Assembly (NCBI GenBank): GCA_034658635.1 | Contig: JAYEFL010000186.1 | Span: 12,002-76,001, forward strand | Source: JABHCC01 sp034658635 | GTDB taxonomy: Bacteria > Bacteroidota > Bacteroidia > Bacteroidales > UBA12481 | Direction of reading: 5' to 3' | DNA: 64,000 bases | Shown: positions 17,304 through 26,648 of the stretch, in pieces | Layout: every line of letters begins with the position of its first letter | How positions within the stretch are numbered: the stretch's first letter is position 1 | Notes under the pieces: generated by a model | The model's input: the letters and a program-made list of their open reading frames with translations, nothing else | The model's database searches: none | Told to the model about the DNA's origin: nothing | Made by a program: the position numbers and the translations under genes

Positions 17304-18248
17304 TTAAACATCCTCCCTCATGTTCATGGCTGTAAGCATGTTGCCATAAACTTTATTCAACGCGATCAATTTTTTACCCAGTCTCTCCACTTCTTCGCGA
17401 TACAATTTTGTGTTCTCAACGGAAGAAGACAGATTCTCCATCATGTTATCCAAGCCTGCGTAGACTTCTTTAGATGATTGCAGATGTGCATCAGAACCTT
17501 TTAGTTGAAGTTCATAAACGGTATTAAGAGAAGCCAGATTCTTATTTAAAGATTCCAGTTGAGAAGAATAGCTGCTGCTTCCTTCGCTCAATTTAGTATA
17601 ATCGTTATTTATAGCCTTCACAAGTTTTGTATAGCTGTCTGCAAGCTGATCGGATGATTGATTAACTGTTTCAACCAATCTGGCACCAGTTTGAGCTACC
17701 AAATTTGCTGTTTTAGAATATGATTCATTCAGGCCCTGAGCAGTATTGTTAAGGACTTCAGTTGATTTCGCATATGACTCAGAGAATGATTCCAGTTGCT
17801 CAGAAGCTGATTTCACATTTCCTACATATTTCTCAGTAACAATGTGAGCATTGGTCAGATCGCTCATTTTACCAGTTGTATCAGACAGGTTTTTCATTCC
17901 ATCACCCAGTTTGCTTAGCATCTCTGGTGTGATATCAGCTTTGGCAAATAGCTCATCCATTTGTTGAACTGTTGACCCTGTGTGAAGTTTCTTGCCTGCT
18001 TTTAGCTTAGGATCTGTTAATCCAGGATAGATCTTATCCCATTCCCAATCTTCAGGGAGAGGCTCAAAGGCAGAAAAGAAGAAAATCAGTGCTTCTGTTC
18101 CCAGTCCGGCTATTAAAAAATAGCTGGCATAGGAATAATGCTCCAACTTCATGAGGGCTCCAATCATAACCACACTAGCTCCCCAGCCATACATTCTTGA
18201 CATGAAGATTTTCCATCCTCTTTTCCGAACAAAACTAAATATTGCCAT
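17304..18248 (-). CDS. gldL: type IX secretion system motor protein GldL/PorL
   Basis: Inner-membrane motor subunit of 314 aa. Two transmembrane helices lie at about residues 21-36 and 41-60; the second contains an acidic residue in GLGTEALIFF (E52), the position thought to take part in proton transfer in GldL. The remainder is a long cytoplasmic coiled-coil-like region rich in Ser, Asn and Leu, ending near YREEVERLGKKLIALNKVYG. It lies between gldK (30 bases) and gldM. Confidence 0.95.
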   Translation of the reverse strand: MAIFSFVRKRGWKIFMSRMYGWGASVVMIGALMKLEHYSYASYFLIAGLGTEALIFFFSAFEPLPEDWEWDKIYPGLTDPKLKAGKKLHTGSTVQQMDELFAKADITPEMLSKLGDGMKNLSDTTGKMSDLTNAHIVTEKYVGNVKSASEQLESFSESYAKSTEVLNNTAQGLNESYSKTANLVAQTGARLVETVNQSSDQLADSYTKLVKAINNDYTKLSEGSSSYSSQLESLNKNLASLNTVYELQLKGSDAHLQSSKEVYAGLDNMMENLSSSVENTKLYREEVERLGKKLIALNKVYGNMLTAMNMREDV

Positions 18249-18278
18249 TTTTTATTTGAGATTTTCGAATTTCAATTT

Positions 18279-19619
18279 CTATTGGTCTATTCCCATAGTA
18301 GATCTTACCAGGCGGAATCCAATGAAGGATTTTGCTGAATCCTGATATTCATAAGTACGTGTGCCTGACTGAAGGAAATAGGATATATCTTTCCAGCTAC
18401 CTCCTCTGATCACCTTTCTTTTCATAACAGAAGGTGCATCTGGCATAGCATTATACTCATAGTTAGGGTTCATGTCGTGAGTGAAGCTGTAAGCAGACTC
18501 ATCGTAGGCTGAGTTTGTCCATTCTGCTACGTTCCCTGCCATGTCGTATATTCCAAAGTCGTTAGGCTCGAATGATCCGACTGGAGAAGGTTTAATAAAA
18601 CCATCATCGACATAATTTCCTCTTCTGGGTTTAAAATTGGCCAGAAAGCAACCTTTGCTGTCGGTTGTATATGGTCCGCCCCAGGGGTACATGGTCAGAT
18701 TTCGTCCACCACGAGCTGCGTATTCCCATTCGTATTCAGTAGGCAGGCGATAATTCTGCACGAATGCTCCACCGCCTTCACGTGTCAGGTGATTATTATG
18801 ATATTGTGTTCTCCAGATGGCAAAAGCTTTTGCTTGTTCCCAGGTGATACCCACAACCGGATAATCGTCAAATCCAGGATGCCAGAAATACATTTTGGCC
18901 ACGGGATCATTATAGCTGTATGTAAAATCTGAAATCCAGACCAGAGTATCAGGATAAATATTCAATCGATAGGTTTTAACGAATTTTGAACGGTCAGATA
19001 TTAATACAGAATCTGAGTAAAACACTTCAGATTTATCAGAATTCATGATTTCACGCTGGGGGTTTTTTCTTTCAGCCGCCGCGGCTTTATAGTCGATATC
19101 CTGATATTCATAATTAATTTTCCGTGTATCCAGTTCCTTGCGGCGGAAAAACCTCTCATTTTCAGGGATATAGAATTGCTCAAGTACTTCAGCAACTTCT
19201 TCTTGGCGGGGATTGATTCTGGCAGACCAGTTCAGGAAGGGTGGATCAATAGGGTTTCCATACTCATCCTCCTCGATAAGGAATTCATCGGCATCAAATT
19301 CCTCGCCAAGTTTTTCACGAACCATGGAGTCAATTACCCAATTAACGAATTGGCGATATTCATTGTTTGTAATTTCAGTTTCATCCATCCAGAATGCATC
19401 AACTGAAATAGTTTTTGACTGTGAATTCATTGAGAAAGTGATGTCTTCATCCTGTGCTCCAACCACGAAGGAACCCATAGGGATTTTCACCATGCCATAA
19501 GGGTCAGGTTCGAACCATTTTTCTCTTTGTTGTACGCCAATCAATTCGCCGTTGCCTGTGCTGGAGCATCCAGACAGAACAAGTACAGCAACTAAACCGA
19601 TAAGAATTAACTTCTTCAT
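18279..19619 (-). CDS. gldK: type IX secretion system lipoprotein GldK/PorK
   Basis: Outer-membrane-anchored lipoprotein of 446 aa. The signal peptide ends at the lipobox LVLSGC (C18). The body is a formylglycine-generating-enzyme/sulfatase-modifying-factor-like domain (VGAQDEDITFS, WDE/ITNNEYRQFV, YRLPTEYEWEYAARGG, MAGNVAEWTNSAYD and VIRGGSW), which in GldK is structural. It forms a periplasmic ring with GldN. Seven bases separate it from porP. Confidence 0.96.
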   Translation of the reverse strand: MKKLILIGLVAVLVLSGCSSTGNGELIGVQQREKWFEPDPYGMVKIPMGSFVVGAQDEDITFSMNSQSKTISVDAFWMDETEITNNEYRQFVNWVIDSMVREKLGEEFDADEFLIEEDEYGNPIDPPFLNWSARINPRQEEVAEVLEQFYIPENERFFRRKELDTRKINYEYQDIDYKAAAAERKNPQREIMNSDKSEVFYSDSVLISDRSKFVKTYRLNIYPDTLVWISDFTYSYNDPVAKMYFWHPGFDDYPVVGITWEQAKAFAIWRTQYHNNHLTREGGGAFVQNYRLPTEYEWEYAARGGRNLTMYPWGGPYTTDSKGCFLANFKPRRGNYVDDGFIKPSPVGSFEPNDFGIYDMAGNVAEWTNSAYDESAYSFTHDMNPNYEYNAMPDAPSVMKRKVIRGGSWKDISYFLQSGTRTYEYQDSAKSFIGFRLVRSTMGIDQ

Positions 19620-19626
19620 AATATCA

Positions 19627-20592
19627 TTATAAGAATCTTACACTTCTATATTTTTGTGACGACTTATCGCCGCTAATCTCGAGATTATAATTAATCATAA
19701 ACTCAACTGACCCATTACTATATGCCCCGATAGCAGATGTGGTGAAATCATATGCTATTGCAGCCCGCATTCCGTTATTCATTTCTATACCAACCATAAA
19801 CACCACGGCATCTCCGAGCCTATAGGAAACGCCACCCCAAAACTTTTTATTGTATATCAGGCTGGCATTAATATCAAGCTGGTATGAAGCTCCATCTGAT
19901 TTTGCAAAGACAGAGGGCTGTATTTCAAAGCTTGGATTGGGAAGTTGTATATTATATCCTGCGGTGAGATAGTAATGGCGGGCAATATCTGTTTTGGCAC
20001 TCATTCCATAGTCAATAGTTGGCTCCAATAAGTGAGTAGAGGACAATCCGATATAGAATTCTTCAGTATTGAAAAAGGCCCCAAATCCCGTATCGAATCC
20101 CATTCCTGATTCTTCTCCGGCCGGAATTGCAGGATCCTGAGCGGCATCATGATGGAAATCACTATCAGGAATTTTCCATTCTCCATTGATTCCTTTGCTC
20201 AATAATCCGGCACTTAATCCGATTCCCAGACTCCCGATACCAAGATCCATCCTGTAGGCATAACTCAGGTTTAATCCCATGTTTTCCTCAAATCCCAGTT
20301 TATCATCCATAAATGACAGTCCGACCCCACTGGCCAAACCAAAGGGTTTAACGGGCATATGAACGCTGAAAAATGTAGTTTTGGGATTACCTTCAAAGCC
20401 CATCCATTGCTGGCGATTCAGCATAGCAACGCTCATCAATCCCTGGCTTCCGGCGTATCCCGGGTTGACAGCCATATGGTTGTACATATTCATGCTGAAT
20501 TGTGGATCTTGTTGTGCCTGGATACCCAAATTCAACAACATACCCACCAAAACCAGTAATAGCCTTAAGTTTTTCAATGTATGCCTCATCAT
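19627..20592 (-). CDS. porP: PorP/SprF family outer-membrane protein
   Basis: Outer-membrane beta-barrel of 321 aa with a signal peptide ending near LGIQAQ, followed by the family opening QDPQFSMNMYNHMAVNPGYAGS. PorP is a T9SS outer-membrane component; SprF homologs assist secretion of specific partners. The position directly before gldK and the operon order support PorP. Two ATG starts (20592, 20589) are equivalent. The upstream arginase-fold gene lies 83 bases away on the same strand and might share transcription. Confidence 0.93.
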   Translation of the reverse strand: MMRHTLKNLRLLLVLVGMLLNLGIQAQQDPQFSMNMYNHMAVNPGYAGSQGLMSVAMLNRQQWMGFEGNPKTTFFSVHMPVKPFGLASGVGLSFMDDKLGFEENMGLNLSYAYRMDLGIGSLGIGLSAGLLSKGINGEWKIPDSDFHHDAAQDPAIPAGEESGMGFDTGFGAFFNTEEFYIGLSSTHLLEPTIDYGMSAKTDIARHYYLTAGYNIQLPNPSFEIQPSVFAKSDGASYQLDINASLIYNKKFWGGVSYRLGDAVVFMVGIEMNNGMRAAIAYDFTTSAIGAYSNGSVEFMINYNLEISGDKSSQKYRSVRFL

Positions 20593-20675
20593 TTCAAGAC
20601 GGTAAAATAAGCGAAAATATCAATACCGTACAAGTTAAACTAACGACATGGAACATGCATAAATTATATGAAGGT

Positions 20676-21824
20676 CTAACAAATCCGCTGATAGTTTTTC
20701 AACCAGCGGTCAGGAATTTCTCCATTGCATGCCATTTGATAGTCATTGTATGTGCAGGCAATGTATAAGGAGCGGGGGTATTTAGCATCAGGGTATGCAA
20801 CTTCAAGCCACCATCGGTTGGTTTTAGGGCTTTTATAAAAGTTTATTTCATGCTCAGCCTGAGGTATATTGACAATATATTTATTGTAAGATTTTATCGA
20901 CGAAAATGGATAATCCAACTTTCTTTGATTGACTCCCTGGATAAAATGCCAGATAATTTGTGCGGATAAATTGGCTGTAACAGGGTGAAATTCTTTTTCA
21001 TCAGGCATATCGAAGAGATTGAAAACGCTGAGTTTATCGCTCAATCCGGCATAACGGGCCAATTGACAGGCCTCTTCAGCGTATAGTCCGTTAGCAGACT
21101 TGAGTCTTGAACCGGGAGCATCGGAATGCCTAATAGATGCCATAGAGAAGGCCAATACATCAGAATTTCGAAAATGGGGTTCCATTTCGCGGATATCCAT
21201 TCTTAGTTCTCCCAAACGAACATGACTGAAATAGAGCTTTTCAAATAATTCCAGTGATTCAGGATCTGAAAAATACGACTGATATGCCAATTGAGTAAAA
21301 TCAAAAAGCTGACTATCCGGGTTCAACAATACTCGGTTCAAATATGTTCCCTGCATGTTATCAGGATCTGAGATCAGGTGGAGATCTGGACTTATCAAAC
21401 CCAGGTTTAATGGGTGTTCGAGTCGCGATAAGCTACTTATAATCAACCCAATGTCTTCTGCATGTCCGCCAAGTATAATCAGAATCTTTTGTTTTTTGCC
21501 GAATTCAAAAAGAACATCCTCCCAGCCTTTTCGGGTATCTGCCTTGCTTTTGCCTTTTCTGAAATTTCCGAGATCTACTATCTGTTTCAAGCCTTCGATT
21601 TTTCCTAAAGAAAAAAGATGTTTCCTGATCTCATCGGATTTTTTATTGTTGGCTGTTCCGATGATAAATACGGATGCCTGGTCCAGATCTGGTTTGTCTA
21701 TATCCCGATGAACAGAGATCTGCAGGCCGATACCGGATTCAATTCCGATTGGGGAAATGGCCGGATGCATTATTTCAACAGGCTCGAAATAATGAAAAAG
21801 ATCATTCAGTGATTCATTAGTCAT
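20676..21824 (-). CDS. arginase/formimidoylglutamase-fold protein without metal ligands
   Basis: Protein of 382 aa from the ATG at 21824. The order of segments follows the ureohydrolase family: ILIILGGHAEDIG at the place of the GG(D/H)HS motif, LGLISPDLHL at the place of DAHxDxR, and VLAFSMASIRHSDAPG at the place of the SxDxDxxDP motif. The aspartates that bind the two manganese ions are mostly absent, so catalysis is unlikely. It sits between topA and the T9SS operon; a formimidoylglutamase-like gene at this place is common in Bacteroidota as I recall. A structural or regulatory role is an inference. Confidence 0.7.
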   Translation of the reverse strand: MTNESLNDLFHYFEPVEIMHPAISPIGIESGIGLQISVHRDIDKPDLDQASVFIIGTANNKKSDEIRKHLFSLGKIEGLKQIVDLGNFRKGKSKADTRKGWEDVLFEFGKKQKILIILGGHAEDIGLIISSLSRLEHPLNLGLISPDLHLISDPDNMQGTYLNRVLLNPDSQLFDFTQLAYQSYFSDPESLELFEKLYFSHVRLGELRMDIREMEPHFRNSDVLAFSMASIRHSDAPGSRLKSANGLYAEEACQLARYAGLSDKLSVFNLFDMPDEKEFHPVTANLSAQIIWHFIQGVNQRKLDYPFSSIKSYNKYIVNIPQAEHEINFYKSPKTNRWWLEVAYPDAKYPRSLYIACTYNDYQMACNGEIPDRWLKNYQRIC

Positions 21825-21874
21825 TGGTATTCTGTTTTTCACCAACAAATATATCAATAAACAGTAGTAACAAT

Positions 21875-24187
21875 CTATTTCTTTTTCTTTCGAGCCTTTT
21901 CAATTATCTCCATGCAGTCTTCCTTAGACAGCCTTTCGGGATCTGTAGTTTTTGGGATTCTGAAATTCTTTTTATCGTAAGAAATATACGGGCCATAACG
22001 TCCTCTTAGTATCCTCAGATCTCCTTCACCTTCAAAGGCATTGATGACTTTCTTCTTATCTGCTTCACGTTTCTCCAGAATCAGTTCGATTGCCCGGTCA
22101 GCAGTAATTTCCATTGGGTCGTCAATGTCTTTTTTAAGAGAGAAAAATTTGCTGTCGTGTCTCACATAAGGTCCGAAACGTCCTACCCCTACTGTCATAA
22201 CCTTATCTTCAAAATCGCCAAGGTTGCGTGGCAGCTTAAAGAGTTCCAGGGCTTCTTCAAGAGTGATGGTTTCGAGAAAATGATCTTTTCTCAGACGAGC
22301 AAAGCGTGGTTTTTTATCTTCACCACCTTCACCAATCTGGGCCATTGGTCCGTAGCGGCCAATTTTCACATAGATTGGCTCACCTGTTTCAGGATGATCG
22401 CCAAGATGTCTTTCACCTGAACTTCTGGAACCTGTTTTGGTGGTAGTATCAACCTGCTTATGGAAAGGCTTGTAAAAGCTGTCGATCATTTTGTGCCAGA
22501 CCAGTTCACCATTGGCAATATCATCAAATTGACGTTCAACATCTGCTGTGAAGTTGAAATCAATAATATTTGAAAAATGCTCCATAAGGAAATCGTTTAC
22601 TACCATTCCCATATCTGTTGGGAAAAGCTTTGACTTTTCGAAGCGTACATTTTCTGAGCGCATGCTGTCTGTGATTTTACCATCACTAAGTTTCAGGCTA
22701 TTCAATTCACGGGTGAATCCCTCACGATCTTCTTTGACTACGTAGTTTCTGGCCTGAATGGTTGAGATGGTAGGAGCAAAGGTTGACGGACGGCCGATGC
22801 CCATTTCTTCCAGCTTTTTTACCAGGCTGGCTTCTGTATACCTCGGAGGGTATTGAGAATATTTTTGCAGGGCTTCAATATCATTACTATTAATTACCTG
22901 ACCTGCAGAAACCTTAGGTAAAAGCCCACTACTATTTCCATTTCCGTTTTTTGCTTCATCCGTTCCTTCTATATATACTCTTAAGAATCCGTCAAAAATA
23001 AGGACTTCACCTGTAGCTGTGAATAGTTCTTCACGATTGGAAACAGATATTTTGATTTGAGTTTTTTCCAACGATGCATCACTCATTTGAGAAGCAATAG
23101 TTCGTTTCCAGATCAATTCATATAGTTTCTTTTCAGTGGCATTTCCAGAAACTTCTTTTTTGTTCAGGAAGGTAGGACGAATAGCCTCGTGAGCTTCCTG
23201 AGCGCCTTTTGATTTTGTTTTATATTTTCTGATATGAGAATATTTCTCACCGTATTCGCTTACAATCTCTGTTTTTGCTGTATTAATTGCCAATTGCGAC
23301 AGGTTAACACTGTCGGTTCTCATATAGGTGATTTTTCCCGCCTCATACAGATGTTGGGCCAGGGTCATTGTTTGAGCAACTGAGAATCCGAATTTGCGTG
23401 ATGCTTCTTGCTGTAGGGTAGAAGTTGTAAATGGAGGAGCTGGTGATTTTTTTGCTGGTTTGGTACTTATGTCAGTCACCTTAAATTCGGCCTGTTGACA
23501 TTTCACCAGAAAGGCTTCAGCTTCCTCTTTTTTGTTGAAGCTCTTGTTTAACTGAGCTTTCAATTGGGTTTTCCCTCCATTCTCCCCGGGGATTTCGAAG
23601 ATAGCTGTTACACGATAGCTGGGAGTAGGCTGAAAATTAATGATTTCGCGTTCTCGCTCCACCAATAGTCGTACTGCAACAGATTGAACTCTGCCAGCAG
23701 AAAGTGAGGGCTTCACTTTTTTCCACAAAACCGGACTCAGTTCAAATCCAACCAGTCGGTCGAGGATTCTGCGTGCCTGCTGCGCATTTACCACATTACT
23801 ATCTATTGACCGGGGGCTTTCGATAGCCTTGCTTATGGCTTCTTTAGTTATCTCATGAAAAACAATACGTCTGGTTTTTTCCAGGGATAATTCCAGAACT
23901 TCAGCCAGGTGCCATGCTATAGCTTCTCCTTCACGGTCCTCGTCAGATGCTAACCAAACAACTTTAGCTTCGTGGGCAAGCTTTTTCAGTTCAGTAACAA
24001 TCTTCTTTTTATCAGAAGATACAATGTAGTTAGGAGTGTATTGATTTTCAATATCTATTCCAAATTCTTTTTTGGCAAGATCACGTATGTGTCCGAAACT
24101 GGATTTTACGAGAAAGCCTTTCCCTAAGAACTTTTCTATCGTTTTTGCTTTCGCTGGGGATTCAACAATTACCAGATTATCAATCAT
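21875..24187 (-). CDS. topA: DNA topoisomerase I
   Basis: Type IA topoisomerase of 770 aa that relaxes negative supercoils. The N-terminal Toprim domain shows VIVESPAKAKTIEKFLG and the acidic DxDxE-type pattern ASDEDREGEAIAWHL. The catalytic Tyr lies in KITYMRTDSVNLS (about Y288). The C-terminal part carries repeated GRYGPY/GRFGPY units, typical of the C-terminal repeats in bacterial TopA that lack zinc cysteines, and ends in a Lys-rich tail. It heads the long minus-strand run leading into the T9SS operon. Confidence 0.97.
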   Translation of the reverse strand: MIDNLVIVESPAKAKTIEKFLGKGFLVKSSFGHIRDLAKKEFGIDIENQYTPNYIVSSDKKKIVTELKKLAHEAKVVWLASDEDREGEAIAWHLAEVLELSLEKTRRIVFHEITKEAISKAIESPRSIDSNVVNAQQARRILDRLVGFELSPVLWKKVKPSLSAGRVQSVAVRLLVEREREIINFQPTPSYRVTAIFEIPGENGGKTQLKAQLNKSFNKKEEAEAFLVKCQQAEFKVTDISTKPAKKSPAPPFTTSTLQQEASRKFGFSVAQTMTLAQHLYEAGKITYMRTDSVNLSQLAINTAKTEIVSEYGEKYSHIRKYKTKSKGAQEAHEAIRPTFLNKKEVSGNATEKKLYELIWKRTIASQMSDASLEKTQIKISVSNREELFTATGEVLIFDGFLRVYIEGTDEAKNGNGNSSGLLPKVSAGQVINSNDIEALQKYSQYPPRYTEASLVKKLEEMGIGRPSTFAPTISTIQARNYVVKEDREGFTRELNSLKLSDGKITDSMRSENVRFEKSKLFPTDMGMVVNDFLMEHFSNIIDFNFTADVERQFDDIANGELVWHKMIDSFYKPFHKQVDTTTKTGSRSSGERHLGDHPETGEPIYVKIGRYGPMAQIGEGGEDKKPRFARLRKDHFLETITLEEALELFKLPRNLGDFEDKVMTVGVGRFGPYVRHDSKFFSLKKDIDDPMEITADRAIELILEKREADKKKVINAFEGEGDLRILRGRYGPYISYDKKNFRIPKTTDPERLSKEDCMEIIEKARKKKK

Positions 24188-24293
24188 GTTCTTGAATAAG
24201 ATTTTAAAAAGTGGCGCAAGGTAAAAAATAATTTTCTATTATATAGATGCGTTTAAATTAGTAAAATGGAAAATGCTGTCCATTTATTTTACT

Positions 24294-24301
24294 TAATTTT
24301 G
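24294..24301 (+). promoter_or_regulatory. -7 box (TAATTTTG) for the class A PBP gene
   Basis: A TAnnTTTG match lies 17 bases before the ATG at 24318. No TTG is seen at the usual -33 distance. Its placement supports the ATG rather than the TTG at 24309 as the start. Confidence 0.45.
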
Positions 24302-24317
24302 GCTCAAATTGTTTGTT

Positions 24318-26645
24318 ATGGCAAAAGAAAAGTCTCATTCCTATCGCAAATTTGTGTGGATTTTATGGGGGGTTTTTATTTTCGGAGTTATTTCACTATT
24401 TGTTCTGTTTACGTTGATTTCAAAGGGAAAGATGGGATTTATGCCCAGTTTTGCAGAGCTTGAAAACCCGAAAATCAACCTGGCTACACAGGTTATTTCA
24501 GAAGATGGAGTTGTGTTTGGAAAATACTATTGGGGGAATGAAAATCGTACCACAGTACATTTTCAGGATATTTCTCCTTATATGATTGATGCACTGGTTG
24601 CAATTGAGGATGAGCGTTTTTACAGGCATTCCGGAATAGATTTCCGTGGTTTAGTGCGGGTATTTGTAAAAAGCCTGCTTTTAGGGCAAGAGACCGGAGG
24701 AGGAAGTACTATTACTCAGCAGTTGGCAAAAAACCTGTTCCCGCGTGAGACGTATAAAAATCCTGTGCTTTTTGCCATACGTAAGTTCAGGGAATGGGTA
24801 ATTGCTATTAAGTTGGAGAAATCTTTTACCAAGGAGGAAATCATAGCTATGTACCTGAATAAATATGATTTTCTTTATAGTGCTGTGGGGATTGAATCAG
24901 CAGCCAGGGTATATTTTAATACAACACCGCATGCTTTAAAGCCAGAACAGGCGGCCATGCTTGCGGCTATGGCAAAGAATCCAAATCTGTATAATTTCAG
25001 GAGGAATCCTGAAATTGCAGAGAACCGGAGAAATCTTGTTCTTACTATGATGAAGAACCAGGGTTATCTGGATCCGGTTCTGGCCGACTCCCTTGTTCGC
25101 ATCCCAACACAGCTGGATTATCAGCGTGTTGACCATAAATTAGGGATGGCTACCTATTTCAGAGAGTGGCTTCGAAATACTATGCAGCGAAATCGTCCTG
25201 GAAATGACGAATGGGAGGCTGATCCAATTCAGGGATGGTTACGTAAGAATTTTAAACCGGATGGATCAAGGTATGATCTTTACAGGGATGGGCTGAAGAT
25301 ATACACTACGATCAATTCGCGAATGCAGCAGTATGCAGAGGAAGCTGTTAGAGATCACATCGGATTGGATCTACAACCTTCTTTTGAACATGAATTTAAG
25401 AATATGCGCAATGCTCCGTTTGATAATGAGTTTACCAATGCTCAGGTAGAGGAATCCATGGCTCTAACCAGAAGCTGGAGTGAGCGTACGCGGGTTCATC
25501 GTTTGCAGGGACTTAGTAATGATTCAATCAGAAAGCTTTTTAATATTCCTGCGGAAATGACAGTTTTTAGCTGGGAAAAACCGGAGGGAATAGATACGAT
25601 TATGACCCCTAATGACTCAATTATCTATTATAAAAAGCTTCTTAGAGCAGGATTTCTCGCTGTTGATCCTCATACCGGATATACAAAAGCATATGTGGGT
25701 GGGATAGACTATCGATATTTTCAATACGATCAGATAATGCAGGGTCGCAGACAGGTGGGGTCTATTTTTAAGCCTTTTGTTTATACTCTGGCTATGCAGC
25801 ATGGTTATTCTCCCTGTTATGAAATTGCAAATGCACCTACGTCTTTTGAGTACACCAGACCGGATGGAGCCCTGGATACCTATACCCCGAAATTCTCTCA
25901 TGCGGAGGAGTTGGAGGGTCAGATGATTACACTGGAGCAGGGACTCTCAAAATCTATGAATCAGGCTTCTGCCTGGGTCATCAAGCAGTTTAATCCTGAG
26001 GCTGTTATTGATCTGGTACGGAAGATGGGGGTGAAATCGCCAATTGACCCGGTTTGGCCAATTTGCGTAGGAGCTGTCGAATTGCCTGTTTACGAGGTGG
26101 TTGGGGCGTTTACAACTTTTGCTAATAAGGGGATATGGATTCAGCCGATTATGGTGACTCGTATTGAGGATAAGAATGGTAATGTGATTACCAGATTCAA
26201 GCCGAAGGTTGAAGAGGCCATTTCTGAGGAGGCAGCTTATAAAATGATAAAAATGTTGGAGGCGGTAACCGTATACCCGGGTACTGGTTCGCGTTTAAGA
26301 GCGACGTATCAGTTTGAGAATCCAATAGCCGGAAAAACAGGGACTACCAATGATAATGCAGACGGATGGTTTGTGGGCATTGTGCCGAACCTGGTTGCCG
26401 GGGCCTGGTCTGGTGCGGAAGAGCAAAGAATACGGATTCAGAATGATTACGTGGGGCAGGGGGCTAATATGGCACTTCCTATATGGGCTATGTTTATGCA
26501 AAAAGTTTATGCTGACAGCACTTTGCATATTTCACAAGATGACTTTGATGTGCCGTTAAATTTTAATTTGAATCTGGATTGCAATGCAGTCAGGAAGCAA
26601 AAGGATGTAAAAAAGGCCAGAGATGATTTTGATGATGATTTTTAG
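24318..26645 (+). CDS. penicillin-binding protein 1A (bifunctional peptidoglycan synthase)
   Basis: Class A PBP of 775 aa from the ATG at 24318. One N-terminal transmembrane helix (VWILWGVFIFGVISLFVLFT) is followed by a GT51 glycosyltransferase domain (EDERFYRHSGIDFRGL near residue 97, then GGGSTITQQLAKNLF) and a transpeptidase domain with SxxK in GSIFKPF (S482, K485), SxN in SMNQAS and KTG in AGKTGTT (673-675). It polymerises and cross-links murein in the periplasm. It converges on radA with three bases between them. Confidence 0.96.
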   Translation: MAKEKSHSYRKFVWILWGVFIFGVISLFVLFTLISKGKMGFMPSFAELENPKINLATQVISEDGVVFGKYYWGNENRTTVHFQDISPYMIDALVAIEDERFYRHSGIDFRGLVRVFVKSLLLGQETGGGSTITQQLAKNLFPRETYKNPVLFAIRKFREWVIAIKLEKSFTKEEIIAMYLNKYDFLYSAVGIESAARVYFNTTPHALKPEQAAMLAAMAKNPNLYNFRRNPEIAENRRNLVLTMMKNQGYLDPVLADSLVRIPTQLDYQRVDHKLGMATYFREWLRNTMQRNRPGNDEWEADPIQGWLRKNFKPDGSRYDLYRDGLKIYTTINSRMQQYAEEAVRDHIGLDLQPSFEHEFKNMRNAPFDNEFTNAQVEESMALTRSWSERTRVHRLQGLSNDSIRKLFNIPAEMTVFSWEKPEGIDTIMTPNDSIIYYKKLLRAGFLAVDPHTGYTKAYVGGIDYRYFQYDQIMQGRRQVGSIFKPFVYTLAMQHGYSPCYEIANAPTSFEYTRPDGALDTYTPKFSHAEELEGQMITLEQGLSKSMNQASAWVIKQFNPEAVIDLVRKMGVKSPIDPVWPICVGAVELPVYEVVGAFTTFANKGIWIQPIMVTRIEDKNGNVITRFKPKVEEAISEEAAYKMIKMLEAVTVYPGTGSRLRATYQFENPIAGKTGTTNDNADGWFVGIVPNLVAGAWSGAEEQRIRIQNDYVGQGANMALPIWAMFMQKVYADSTLHISQDDFDVPLNFNLNLDCNAVRKQKDVKKARDDFDDDF

Positions 26646-26648
26646 ACA

